A stretch of DNA of 36,603 nt, from positions 1-36,603 of the forward strand of contig CAZQKE010000045.1 of the NCBI GenBank assembly GCA_964593865.1, in the 5' to 3' direction. Source of the stretch: CAZQKE01 sp964593865 (lineage in GTDB: Bacteria; Chloroflexota; Anaerolineae; JAAYZQ01). Below, piece by piece: positions 16,201 through 23,279 of this stretch. Positions within the stretch are counted from its first letter, which is position 1. Every line of letters begins with the position of its first letter. The notes under the pieces were generated by a model. That model did no database searches, was not told the DNA's origin, and saw nothing but the letters and a program-made list of their open reading frames with translations. The position numbers and the translations under genes were made by a program.

Positions 16201-16381
16201 CACGGGCCGCAACGACATTTCCCTGGACGCTTTCATCATTTCGGCTACGCCTTACGACGAGTTGCGAAGGCATTACGATGACGGAACGTGGGACCGTGCC
16301 CGCTTTGCCGAGAAGCACATTCTTTTTCCTGTTCGCGAGCCGGATTATGATTACATGCGAATCTTGCTGACCGGCGTCTGA
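13223..16381 (+). CDS. Type III-like restriction enzyme subunit (SF2 helicase/nuclease, Res)
   Basis: The 1052-residue protein has an SF2 helicase core: Walker A ATGSGKT (157-163), DEGH box (259-262) and motif VI QLFGRGVR (575-582). The C-terminal region has a PD-(D/E)XK-like site: PDF at 943-945 and VEPHG at 960-964. In most type III Res proteins the last part reads E-x-K; here His963 stands where the catalytic Lys is expected, so either His replaces it or the true Lys lies nearby. The family uses ATP to communicate along DNA between unmethylated sites and then cuts. Length is near that of EcoP15I Res (about 970). It starts with ATG at 13223, five bases after hepT, with a weak GGAGAGGG site, and ends the four-gene operon. 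Confidence 0.87.
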   Translation: MPSGLQRYHKLENRLVLLAWLNHLLGYPSNREMLADMREVAEGFAPDGHSHLYHHLLARGRKVKIPEKDLARYDDNIRAHLERINRRRSRPITLRYFQHLAALYTEILLDRLFNHKPQLLVDLNAFVDERNTRRIPGLPQDEPFTEEDLDKLAYWMATGSGKTLIMHLNYYQYLHYNRQPLDNILLITPNEGLSEQHLRELAVSGIPARRFDLGAGNLFDSGRAVVQVLEITKLVEQKRGGGVSVPVEAFEGRNLIFVDEGHKGSGGKAWRGYRDALGKTGFTFEYSATFGQALNAAGRDELTVEYGKAILFDYSYRYFYGDGFGKDFRILNLKDDTRAEETDILLLGNLLSFYEQMRLYDERRDELRAYNLEKPLWIFVGSSVNAVYTRRGQKRSDVLTVVRFLHRVLQDRRWAVEGIEKLLKARSGLITADGQDVFLGRFKYLQEIALTPSRIYTDILQRIFHAPASSGLHLAYLRGSNGEIGLKVGADQTYFGVIYIGDTSKFKGLVQEHAPGIAVEEDVVGGSLFEEIGRPDSRIHVLIGAKKFIEGWDSWRVSNMGLLNIGRGEGSQIIQLFGRGVRLKGKGMSMKRSAALNGPHPQHISLLETLNIFAVRANYMAQFRDYLEREGVETEPIIELPLFTWINRPALDKRLVAPRPPEGKDFAEQRLLLKPDADIRVRVDMSVRVQSLESTASGLHEVQVGTGRERTIPAESLALVDWEQVYLDLLAYKGRKGWRNLIIRPETPRQLIEQVTYTLIADEAVVKPHDFAGRMLLQEAATSILRKYLDAFYRRQRERWETAVMEYRPLDENDPNLALNRGLLRESRPAYIVRVRQSERKLIEAIRKFAEEVKQLSSLPDTGELPVINFDRHLYQPLLFEQSEKVQTIPPSLKPSEAQFVRHLKTYWETEKDKTLAEKEVFLLRNLGRGKGIGFFEESGFYPDFILWLLSRGQQHIVFVEPHGMLHAKAYIHDEKARLHEKLPALAAEIGRRTGRNDISLDAFIISATPYDELRRHYDDGTWDRARFAEKHILFPVREPDYDYMRILLTGV

Positions 16382-16426
16382 TTGCCCATCTCCGGGCAGA
16401 ACAAGAAAGGAGTGTTTTTTCGGAAA

Positions 16427-17809
16427 ATGACCGCCCTCAAGGACCTGGACATACCCGGTTTGGACCTCTACCCCCGTTCGGTGACGGAAACCGAGGGGGC
16501 AACCTATTTTTTGGCCCGCCGTGGGGGACACAAAGTCCTGGGCGTCATCGGCGAGGCGGACGGCTTGACCGGAGAGCGGCAGGGAGAGCTTCTTCTCTGC
16601 CCCCTGACGGCGGAGAACGCCGCCGCATTGCGGCGACGGCTGCCCTGGCTGCGGCCCCAACCCCTGGGGCTGGTCCCTTCCGTAGGCTGCGGCGACCGCC
16701 TGGGGCTGGCCACGCCGGGCCACATCCGCGCCGTGCGCGGGAGCGGCATCGCCCCGATCTTTTGTCAGCAATCCATGCGGGAAAACGCCCGCACCGGACG
16801 CACCCCCCAACAGGTGATGGACGACGCCTTGTGGGGCGTCTTGCAGGAAGGATGGCGTGAACCCTGGGGCGCGGATGCCGACCACCTCAAGACAACGGAG
16901 GACATTGACCGCTGCGCGGCGGCGGGGTACACCTTTTTCACCATAGATCCGGGCGACCACGTAGGCAAGCCGGGCGGCATTGAGGATTGGGACGGCCTGC
17001 GCGCGCGGTATCTGGGGCGCGAGTTCCCGATAGAAGAGTTTCGCCTGGCGTTTACCGAGGAAACCTTGCGCCGGGCGGCGGCCAAGTACGGCGCGGCCAT
17101 CGCCCACACGGTCCGCATGTACCGTCACCTGGTGGCGGCCATGGGGGAACGTCCCTTTGAGCTGGAGGTTTCGGTAGACGAGACCGAAACGCCCACCACG
17201 CCGTTGGAACATCTATTTATCGCCGGCGAGCTGAAGCGCCAGGGCGTGCGCTGGGTCAGCCTGGCCCCCCGCTACCTGGGGCGCTTTGAAAAAGGGGTGG
17301 ATTACATCGGCGATCTGGAGGCGTTCGAAGCGGACCTGGCCCAACATGCGGCCATCGCACGCACCCTGGGGCCGTACAAACTCAGCATCCATTCCGGTTC
17401 GGATAAATTCAGCGTCTATCCCCTCTTTGCCCGATACACCAAGGGCCTGGTCCACCTCAAAACGGCAGGAACCAGCTACCTGGAAGCCCTGCGGGCCGTC
17501 GCCCGCGTGGAACCGGCCCTCTTCCGCCGCATCCTGGGGCTGGCCCGACGGCGGTACGAAACCGACCGGGCCACCTACCACGTCTCCGCCCAGGTGGAGC
17601 GCGTGCCCCCGCCCGATGCCCTGACCGATGCCGACCTGCCCGACCTGCTTGATCGGTTCGACGCCCGTGAAGTGCTGCATGTGACCTTTGGCTCCGTCCT
17701 GGACCGTTACGGCGGGCAGTTGCGGGCTGCCCTGGAGGCCCACGAAGAGGCCCACTATACCGCCCTGGAAACCCACTTCCGACGGCACTTGGCGCCCTTC
17801 AGAAGTTAA
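16427..17809 (+). CDS. uxaE: Tagaturonate epimerase-like protein (UxaE family)
   Basis: The 460-residue protein matches what I know of the UxaE family, with characteristic stretches such as GDRLGLATPGHIRAV, QQSMRENARTGRTPQQV and KLSIHSGSDKFSVYP. UxaE converts D-tagaturonate to D-fructuronate, letting galacturonate breakdown enter the glucuronate branch. No other uronate gene is in the window, so the pathway role is inferred. Start choice is uncertain. The ATG at 16427 lies 14 bases after AAAGGAG, which is long. A GTG at 16412 overlaps that site, and a TTG at 16382 directly follows the res stop. The gene is 45 bases after res but has metabolic content and probably does not belong to the defence system. 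Confidence 0.75.
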   Translation: MTALKDLDIPGLDLYPRSVTETEGATYFLARRGGHKVLGVIGEADGLTGERQGELLLCPLTAENAAALRRRLPWLRPQPLGLVPSVGCGDRLGLATPGHIRAVRGSGIAPIFCQQSMRENARTGRTPQQVMDDALWGVLQEGWREPWGADADHLKTTEDIDRCAAAGYTFFTIDPGDHVGKPGGIEDWDGLRARYLGREFPIEEFRLAFTEETLRRAAAKYGAAIAHTVRMYRHLVAAMGERPFELEVSVDETETPTTPLEHLFIAGELKRQGVRWVSLAPRYLGRFEKGVDYIGDLEAFEADLAQHAAIARTLGPYKLSIHSGSDKFSVYPLFARYTKGLVHLKTAGTSYLEALRAVARVEPALFRRILGLARRRYETDRATYHVSAQVERVPPPDALTDADLPDLLDRFDAREVLHVTFGSVLDRYGGQLRAALEAHEEAHYTALETHFRRHLAPFRS

Positions 17810-17846
17810 AACCCCGTAAATTTCCCTCAGCTTGTCAATAACCCCC

Positions 17847-17883
17847 TTGACAAACCCGTCTTTATAGTTTATAATGACTACAG
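17847..17883 (+). promoter_or_regulatory. Consensus promoter of perR overlapped by a Per-box-like dyad
   Basis: TTGACA (17847-17852), 17 bases and TATAAT (17870-17875) make a perfect sigma-70 consensus promoter. TTATAATGACTACAG at 17869-17883 matches the Per box TTATAATNATTATAA at 11 of 14 defined positions and covers the -10 box. This suggests that PerR represses its own gene. Confidence 0.75.
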
Positions 17884-17919
17884 ATTAGAAATTGGAACTA
17901 CCAAGAAACGAGGTGTAAA

Positions 17920-18339
17920 ATGCAATCTGTAGAGGCTCTGGCCGATCTGTTCCGGCGGAAGGGCCTCAAGATGACCCCCCAGCGGCGGGTGATCTTTGAA
18001 ACCCTGGTCGGCGACGACAGCCATCCCACCGCCGAAGATGTCTACCGGCGTGTGCAGGCGGTAATGCCCGAAGTCTCACGGACGACGGTCTACAACACCC
18101 TGCGCGAGCTGACCTCCCTAGGCGAACTGGTCGCCGTGGAGGAACTGAGCGAGCGGGGGACCCGTTACGACACCAACAGCGAACCCCATCACCATCTCTT
18201 CTGTACGCGCTGCCACGCCCTTGTAGACATTCACCGTCACTTCCCCGGCCTGGAGCTGCCGCCGGAGGAACGGCAAGGGTACCAGATCGTTCGCAGTCAG
18301 ATCACATTTTACGGCGTCTGTCCGGCTTGTCGGTCATAG
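17920..18339 (+). CDS. perR: PerR-type peroxide-sensing repressor (Fur family)
   Basis: The 139-residue protein has the Fur-family winged helix (about 1-80) and dimerisation domain. The regulatory metal site can be read by comparison with B. subtilis PerR: H35, D84, H90, H92 and D103 correspond to its H37, D85, H91, H93 and D104. The Asp at the last position is typical of PerR, where Fur has Glu. Two CxxC pairs (C95/C98, C134/C137) form the structural zinc site. PerR with iron loses DNA binding when peroxide oxidises its His ligands. The next gene encodes a Dps-like ferritin, and rubrerythrin lies further on, both typical targets. Start: ATG at 17920 with GAGGTG. A Per-box-like dyad overlaps its own promoter. 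Confidence 0.9.
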   Translation: MQSVEALADLFRRKGLKMTPQRRVIFETLVGDDSHPTAEDVYRRVQAVMPEVSRTTVYNTLRELTSLGELVAVEELSERGTRYDTNSEPHHHLFCTRCHALVDIHRHFPGLELPPEERQGYQIVRSQITFYGVCPACRS

Positions 18340-18406
18340 GAAAAGCGGCGGGAGCGCACCCGGCCAAGGGCGTCCCCGCCGGGAAAAGGAAAGGAAGGAA
18401 AAAAAC

Positions 18407-18964
18407 ATGGCAAAGGTTACACGAGAAGTTGTTGAAAAGGCAGGGGTGAACGTTGACGAGTTGTTGGAATTGCTCATCAAGAACGCGGCTGCCGAATTGA
18501 CCACCTTTTACTATTACACCATCTTGCGGGCGAACCTGATCGGCTTGGAAGGGGAAAGCATCAAAGAGATCGCCGAAGCCGCCCGCATCGAAGACCGCAA
18601 CCATTTTGAAGCCCTGGTCCCGCGCATCTATGAGCTGGGAGGCAAGCTACCCGATGACATGAAAGAGTTTCACGACATGTCTGCCTGCCCTCCGGCCCGT
18701 CTGCCGGAGGACCCAACCGACGTTCGCGCCATCCTGCAGGTCCTGGTCGAAGCCGAACGGTGTGCCGTGCGGGGCTACACCCACATCTGCAACATCACCG
18801 CCGGGAAGGACCACCGCACCTACGCCCTGGCCCAGGCCATCCTGCATGAAGAGATAGAACACGAGTCGTGGTTCTCCGAATTCCTGGGCGAAGGTCCGTC
18901 GGGGCACTTTATGCGGCGGGGGGAGACCTCCCCCTTTGTGCGACCCTTTATGCCGTCGGTCTAG
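18407..18964 (+). CDS. Dps-like ferritin (DPSL/thioferritin type)
   Basis: The 185-residue four-helix protein closely resembles the archaeal Dps-like (DPSL) proteins of Sulfolobus. Shared stretches include TTFYYYTILR, IEDRNHFE, IYELGGKLP, EAERCA and HEEIEHESWF, and the end PSGHF. The diiron ligands are likely E30, E62, H66, E116, E149 and H152. C119 and C128 probably match the cysteine pair near the metal centre that marks this subfamily. These proteins form 12-mer cages that use peroxide to oxidise and store iron. The start at 18407 has AAGGAAGGA just upstream. It lies 67 bases after perR with no promoter between, so the two are likely co-transcribed. A terminator follows at 18980-19024. Confidence 0.87.
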   Translation: MAKVTREVVEKAGVNVDELLELLIKNAAAELTTFYYYTILRANLIGLEGESIKEIAEAARIEDRNHFEALVPRIYELGGKLPDDMKEFHDMSACPPARLPEDPTDVRAILQVLVEAERCAVRGYTHICNITAGKDHRTYALAQAILHEEIEHESWFSEFLGEGPSGHFMRRGETSPFVRPFMPSV

Positions 18965-18979
18965 CGTGACGGGCGGAGC

Positions 18980-19024
18980 CGCCAGGGTGCAAAGGTGTAT
19001 GCCTTGTGCACCCTGGCGCATTTT
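18980..19024 (+). terminator. Terminator after the Dps-like gene
   Basis: CGCCAGGGTGCA (18980-18991) pairs perfectly with TGCACCCTGGCG (19007-19018), with an inner AAGG/CCTT extension, and TTTT at 19021-19024 follows. It ends only 11 bases before the cytochrome b5-like gene, so any transcript reaching that gene must read through. Confidence 0.8.
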
Positions 19025-19035
19025 GATTCGGGGAG

Positions 19036-19275
19036 ATGATGCGTAGAATCACAAAAGAAGAATTGGCACAACACAACGGGCGGGACGGTGCGCCGTCCTG
19101 GGTAGCCTACGCGGGCAAGGTCTATGACGTTTCTGCCAGCTTCCTCTGGCAGCAGGGGCGACATCAGGTTTCCCACCGGGCGGGGGAGGACCTGACCGCG
19201 GCCTTTGAGACGGCGCCCCACGGGCCGGACCTTCTGCTCGAACGGTTCCCCGTAGTGGGTGTGCTGGTGGATTGA
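19036..19275 (+). CDS. Small cytochrome b5-like haem-binding protein
   Basis: The 79-residue protein matches the short bacterial cytochrome b5-like family. It starts with ITKEELAQHNGRDGAP, has WVAYAGKVYDV, and then GRHQVSHRAGEDLT and APHG, whose histidines are the likely haem ligands. No signal peptide is seen, so it is cytoplasmic. Its redox partner is unknown; its place between a Dps-like ferritin and rubrerythrin suggests electron transfer in oxidative stress, which is inference. Two adjacent ATG codons (19036 and 19039) follow GGGGAG almost directly, so the exact start is uncertain. A terminator just upstream suggests expression by partial read-through or from a promoter I could not find. 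Confidence 0.8.
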   Translation: MMRRITKEELAQHNGRDGAPSWVAYAGKVYDVSASFLWQQGRHQVSHRAGEDLTAAFETAPHGPDLLLERFPVVGVLVD

Positions 19276-19301
19276 CCCTAACGTAACCGATTTGACGGAA
19301 C

Positions 19302-19330
19302 TTGCGTGTTCGCCGGGAATCAGGTATACT
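19302..19330 (+). promoter_or_regulatory. Promoter for the FHA/CARDB membrane protein
   Basis: TTGCGT (19302-19307), 17 bases, TATACT (19325-19330). It leaves a leader of about 150 bases before the ATG at 19490; nothing else is recognised in that leader. Confidence 0.5.
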
Positions 19331-19489
19331 CTGCTTCGCATTAGGGGGCAATCACCCTCTCGCAGGCTCGGTAAATCTGTGCAAAAGTGCAAAGACCGTG
19401 GACGAACATGGCCGCCGTCTGCATGACCGGCCTGCGAACCCATCGGGCGAGCCACGAGAGCACAGTAGAAAAACAGGGAAGGAGTGGAC

Positions 19490-21502
19490 ATGAGCGATTC
19501 GCAAGCGATTCAGGGGCCGGAGCTGATCGTGCAGCACACGGGGCAGGTTGTGTCCCTGACCCGCGAACCCCTCACCATCGGCCGGGCAGAGGATAACGGT
19601 CTGATCCTGGACGACCCCCAAGTGGCCGAACGGCACGCCGTCATCTCCTGGCAGGAGGAGGCCGGGGTATACACCGTTGAGAGTTTGGGGGAAGCAGAAA
19701 CCTTTGTCAACGAAATCCGCATTGAAGGGCCGCAGATCCTGCGCCAGGGTGATGTAATCCGCGTGGGGGATACCATCCTCAACATCAACTTGGAAGCCGC
19801 GCCTGCCGACAAAGAGGAAACAACGCCCCCACCGCCCGCCGAGGAAGAACCCCCGGCCAAGCGTTCCTGGGGGCCGATTCTGATCGGCGTGGGCATCGGC
19901 TTGGCAGCCATCCTTGTCCTGACTTGCGCCCTCGTCTTCCTGAACTTGGTAATCGGTGGCGGCGAGGAGGAGGGTGCGCCTTTGGTCATCATAGAATCCC
20001 CGGCGGACGGCAGCCGCATATCCTTAGGGAGCGAGATCACCCTGCAGGCGACGGCCGGTGGCGCGGAGGATATTACCGTTCTTGAACTGTATGTGGACAA
20101 TGTGATCGTTGCCACGGCGACCAGCGCAGATCCCCAAGGGGCTGCATCCTTGACGGTGAGCAAGGTATGGAGCTTCACCCAGCTGGGGCGGCACAAGATC
20201 TCCGCCGAGGCCCGTACCGCCGGTGGGCAATCCAGCCGGACCGCAGCCGTTGAGGTGGAGGTCGTCGGTGGCCTGATCCCGCCGCCGGCGACCGCTACGC
20301 CGATGCCTGCCGAGCCGACGCAGGAGCCGACGGCAGCCCCTGCTCCCACCAACACCCCTGAACCGGGCGCGCCGCTCCCACCTCAGATTGAGTACTTCCG
20401 CGCCAGCCCGCCGACCATTGATGCCGGTGGTTGCACGACGCTGCAATGGGGTGCGGTCGGCGGTGCGGATCGGGTCGTCATTGAACCGGACATCGGCGGG
20501 GTGGGCACACCGGGCAGCACCCAGGTTTGCCCCGAAGAAACGACAACCTACATCCTCACCGCTACCGGGCCGGGCGGTGAAGCGCAAGCCTCCACCGTGG
20601 TAACGGTCATGGGGGGGCTGGCCGACTTGGTGATTGAATCCATCGCTTACGACCCGCCGACGCCGATTGTGGGTGAAGATACCCTGGTGCGGATCACCAT
20701 CCGCAACATCGGAGGTGGCGCGGCGGATGCCTTCAACTGGGAATGGCACGCTGGGCCGGATAGCCAAAAGGAACGGGTGCGCGGCTTGGATGCGGGCGAC
20801 TCCATTGCCGTTTCCTTTGTCTGGCAACCGGGCGAAGCGACCGAGAGCCTGGACACCGTGGCCATTGCCGATGTGGATGGTGAAGTAGACGAAAGCAGCA
20901 AGAACAACAACACCCTCACCGTCAAGATCCAGGTCGTTGAGCCGGAGGCCCAACCGGAGACCGTCGTCATCCGCAGCGACGGCCGGTTGGACGGCTATGT
21001 GGTCAACGACGGCTCGGTCAACACCACGGAAAGCATCATCGCGGGCAACGGGACGGTGATCACCCCTACCGGTGAGCTGATAGCAAGGGGCTTTATGAGC
21101 TTTGATCTGTCGGGCATCCCCCACGGCGCGACCATCCAGGCGGTGGAGCTGCGCTTTTTCCAGGAAAAGGTGGAAGGCAACCCTTACGGCAAGTTGGGGA
21201 GCTTTGTCATTGATCACGTGGCCTATGGCGACGCATTGACCCCCGACGCCTTTGACGCGCCGACCCTGGCCACCCTGACGCCGCCTCAGCAGCCTTCTGC
21301 CGGGGCGTTGTACACCATCGGCGACAGCCTCCTTGCTTCGTGGGTGCAGGAAGACTTGGAAACCGGAAAATTCCAACTGCGCTTGCGCTTTACCGCCGAA
21401 GCCGATGGGGACGGGGATGAGGATTGGATCGCCATCGTGCCCGGCGGAGGCTTTGTCGGCTCCGGCAACGCGCCGCAGCTCACCGTCACCTACATCCCTT
21501 AG
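19490..21502 (+). CDS. FHA-like / transmembrane / Ig-like and CARDB surface protein
   Basis: The 670-residue protein begins with an FHA-like domain (about 10-100) in the cytoplasm. A charged and Pro-rich linker and one transmembrane helix (about 129-155) follow. Outside come an Ig-like domain (about 163-258), a Thr/Pro-rich linker (about 262-300), a second beta-sandwich (about 303-375), a CARDB domain (about 378-480, DLVIESIAYDPPTPIVGE) and a C-terminal beta domain resembling the DNRLRE type (about 490-670). The FHA site is degenerate: AERH replaces the usual SxxH and the Asn-Gly step is missing, so phosphothreonine binding is doubtful. It probably links an internal cue to the cell surface. 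Start: ATG at 19490 with AAGGAG seven bases upstream. Confidence 0.75.
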   Translation: MSDSQAIQGPELIVQHTGQVVSLTREPLTIGRAEDNGLILDDPQVAERHAVISWQEEAGVYTVESLGEAETFVNEIRIEGPQILRQGDVIRVGDTILNINLEAAPADKEETTPPPPAEEEPPAKRSWGPILIGVGIGLAAILVLTCALVFLNLVIGGGEEEGAPLVIIESPADGSRISLGSEITLQATAGGAEDITVLELYVDNVIVATATSADPQGAASLTVSKVWSFTQLGRHKISAEARTAGGQSSRTAAVEVEVVGGLIPPPATATPMPAEPTQEPTAAPAPTNTPEPGAPLPPQIEYFRASPPTIDAGGCTTLQWGAVGGADRVVIEPDIGGVGTPGSTQVCPEETTTYILTATGPGGEAQASTVVTVMGGLADLVIESIAYDPPTPIVGEDTLVRITIRNIGGGAADAFNWEWHAGPDSQKERVRGLDAGDSIAVSFVWQPGEATESLDTVAIADVDGEVDESSKNNNTLTVKIQVVEPEAQPETVVIRSDGRLDGYVVNDGSVNTTESIIAGNGTVITPTGELIARGFMSFDLSGIPHGATIQAVELRFFQEKVEGNPYGKLGSFVIDHVAYGDALTPDAFDAPTLATLTPPQQPSAGALYTIGDSLLASWVQEDLETGKFQLRLRFTAEADGDGDEDWIAIVPGGGFVGSGNAPQLTVTYIP

Positions 21503-21574
21503 GCGGTTCGGGGGCCTTCCCCTGGGCGGCCTGCGAGTTTCGCAAAAGAGAAAAAATTTGAGGAGGACGAGAAC

Positions 21575-22078
21575 ATGAGAGCAATGACCAAAGAGAACCT
21601 ACAAGCGGCCTTTGCCGGTGAAAGCCAGGCCCACATGAAATACCTGGCCTTTGCCGATCAGGCGGAAAAGGCAGGCAAACCCAACATCGCCCGCTTGTTC
21701 AAAGCCATCGCCTACGCCGAACAGGTCCACGCCATCAACCATCTGAGAGAGCTGGGCGGCATCGGCGACACGGTAGCCAATCTGGAGGCTGCCATTGCCG
21801 GGGAGACCTTTGAAGTTGAGGAGATGTATGCCGCCTACCTGGCCGTCGCCGAGTTGCAAGAGGAAAAAGGCGCGAAGAAGAGCATGACCTACGCCATTGA
21901 GGCGGAAAAGATCCACGCCGAAATGTACGGCGACGCCAAAAAGGCTGCCGAAGCCGATAAAGACATTGAGATCGGCAAGGTCTACATCTGCCCCGTGTGC
22001 GGCTACACCCACATCGGCGAGCCGCCCGAACGTTGCCCTGTGTGCAACATCAAGAGCGACAAATTCAAGGTATTCTAG
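21575..22078 (+). CDS. rbr: Rubrerythrin
   Basis: The 167-residue protein has a ferritin-like four-helix domain (about 1-130) with diiron ligands such as E16, E49 and H52 and the EKIHAEMY helix, then a rubredoxin-like domain with CPVCGYTHIGEPPERCPVC (C139, C142, C154, C157). Rubrerythrins reduce hydrogen peroxide using electrons from rubredoxin or NADH-linked donors in the cytoplasm of anaerobes and microaerophiles. Start: ATG at 21575 with GAGGAGGAC. It is the second peroxide-defence gene near perR, but no Per-box-like sequence was seen in the 72 bases upstream. A strong hairpin follows the stop. Confidence 0.95.
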   Translation: MRAMTKENLQAAFAGESQAHMKYLAFADQAEKAGKPNIARLFKAIAYAEQVHAINHLRELGGIGDTVANLEAAIAGETFEVEEMYAAYLAVAELQEEKGAKKSMTYAIEAEKIHAEMYGDAKKAAEADKDIEIGKVYICPVCGYTHIGEPPERCPVCNIKSDKFKVF

Positions 22079-22087
22079 TTTTGCCGA

Positions 22088-22117
22088 GTGCGACGCGTCC
22101 TTTTGGGCGCGTCGCAC
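22088..22117. terminator. Strong hairpin after rubrerythrin
   Basis: GTGCGACGCG (22088-22097) pairs perfectly with CGCGTCGCAC (22108-22117); three more inner pairs leave a TTTT loop. There is no T-run after the stem, so factor-independent termination is uncertain. It ends 18 bases before the chelatase start codon. Confidence 0.5.
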
Positions 22118-22135
22118 CTGCCCGCATCAACCATC

Positions 22136-23254
22136 ATGCAACCGATCTTTCCTTTCACGGCCATCGTCGGTCAGGAGATGATGAAAACGGCGTTGATCCT
22201 CAACGCCATCAGCCCCAAGATCGGCGGCGTACTGATCCGGGGTGAGCGGGGCACGGCCAAATCCACGGCTGCCCGCGCGCTGGCCGCCCTGCTGCCCGAA
22301 ATCGAAGTCGTCGCCGATTGCCCCTTCAGCTGTGACCCCCATCGCCCGGAGCGGCTGTGCGATCACTGCCGCGAGCGGGTGGAACGGGGCGAGACGCTGC
22401 CCGTCAGCCGCCGCCGCATTCGCTTTGTGGACCTGCCGGTCAGCGCGACGGAGGACCGGGTGGTGGGCACGCTGGACATCGAGACCGCCATCAAGACCGG
22501 GCGCAAAAAATTTGAACCGGGGGTGCTGGCCGCCGCCAACCGGGGCCTCCTTTACGTGGACGAAGTCAACCTGTTGGACGACCATGTGGTGGACCTGCTC
22601 CTCGATTCGGCGGCCATGGGCCGCAACGTCGTCGAGCGGGAGGGCATCTCCTTCAGCCACCCGGCCCGTTTCATCCTCGTCGGGACCATGAACCCGGAAG
22701 AGGGTGAGCTGCGGCCCCAACTGCTGGACCGTTTTGCCCTGTGCGTTGAGATCCGGGGCATCACCTCCCACGAAGCGCGGGTGGAGATTTTGGAGCGCAC
22801 CGTTCAATTTGAAAGCGATCCGGAAGGATTCCGGGCCGAATGGGAGCCATACGAAGCGCGGCTTTCTGCCCAGATCGCCCGTGCCCGCGACCTGTTGCCC
22901 CGCGTAACCTACCAAGCCCGCGACCTCTATGCCATCGCCGAACTCACCACCAGTTTTGAAGTGGACGGTCACCGGGCCGACATCGTCATCCTCAAGGCCG
23001 CGTTAGCCCATGCCGCCTTGCGCTTTGCCCGCGACGGCGAAGAACCGGAGGAAATGGCCATCACCGACCTGGACATCCTGGCCGCTGCCGAGCTGGCCTT
23101 GCCCCATCGCCTCAAGCGGATGCCCTTCCAGGAGACGGAGGACCGCTTGGAGGAGCTTTCCACCCGCCTGCAAGAGGCCCGCCGCGAAGCGCAGGAGTCC
23201 GCCTCCTCCGGCGCGACCATGAGCGAGCCGGGCGCGGGAAAAAAAAAGATCTGA
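22136..23254 (+). CDS. chlI: Metal-chelatase AAA+ ATPase subunit (ChlI/BchI type), short frameshift product
   Basis: This frame gives 372 residues. It has Walker A GERGTAKST (36-44), Walker B LLYVDEVNLL, a Cys cluster C62/C66/C75/C78, and the sensor and arginine-finger regions of the chelatase I subunit. The family inserts magnesium or cobalt into tetrapyrroles together with a D (VWA) subunit and a large H or CobN subunit. The last residues GAGKKKI end at a TGA four bases after the heptamer A AAA AAG (23242-23248), and the D part continues in the -1 frame. So this is probably the product made when ribosomes do not shift. No chlorophyll genes are visible, so a cobalt chelatase is as likely. 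The ATG at 22136 has no clear ribosome binding site; its start is inferred from family alignment. Confidence 0.85.
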   Translation: MQPIFPFTAIVGQEMMKTALILNAISPKIGGVLIRGERGTAKSTAARALAALLPEIEVVADCPFSCDPHRPERLCDHCRERVERGETLPVSRRRIRFVDLPVSATEDRVVGTLDIETAIKTGRKKFEPGVLAAANRGLLYVDEVNLLDDHVVDLLLDSAAMGRNVVEREGISFSHPARFILVGTMNPEEGELRPQLLDRFALCVEIRGITSHEARVEILERTVQFESDPEGFRAEWEPYEARLSAQIARARDLLPRVTYQARDLYAIAELTTSFEVDGHRADIVILKAALAHAALRFARDGEEPEEMAITDLDILAAAELALPHRLKRMPFQETEDRLEELSTRLQEARREAQESASSGATMSEPGAGKKKI

Positions 23255-23279
23255 GCGAGGAGGATCAACCCCCTTCCTC
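23242..23279 (+). promoter_or_regulatory. Probable programmed -1 frameshift signal
   Basis: Nine A then G (23239-23248) contain A AAA AAG in phase with the ChlI frame (23242-23248). The 0-frame stop TGA follows at 23252. Eight bases after the heptamer a small stem begins: GAGGAGG (23257-23263) can pair with the CC and TCCTC of 23272-23279, with a one-base bulge. After a -1 shift the frame is open from GAT at 23248 to the stop at 24207. Confidence 0.75.

Noticed and set aside
16382..16426. TTG at 16382 as the start of the UxaE-like protein
   Set aside because: It directly follows the res stop and adds residues without family match; ATG at 16427 is preferred, though its ribosome binding site is distant.
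21503..21574. A Per-box-like site before rubrerythrin
   Set aside because: I looked for TTATAAT-type dyads here and in 18340-18406 and found none.
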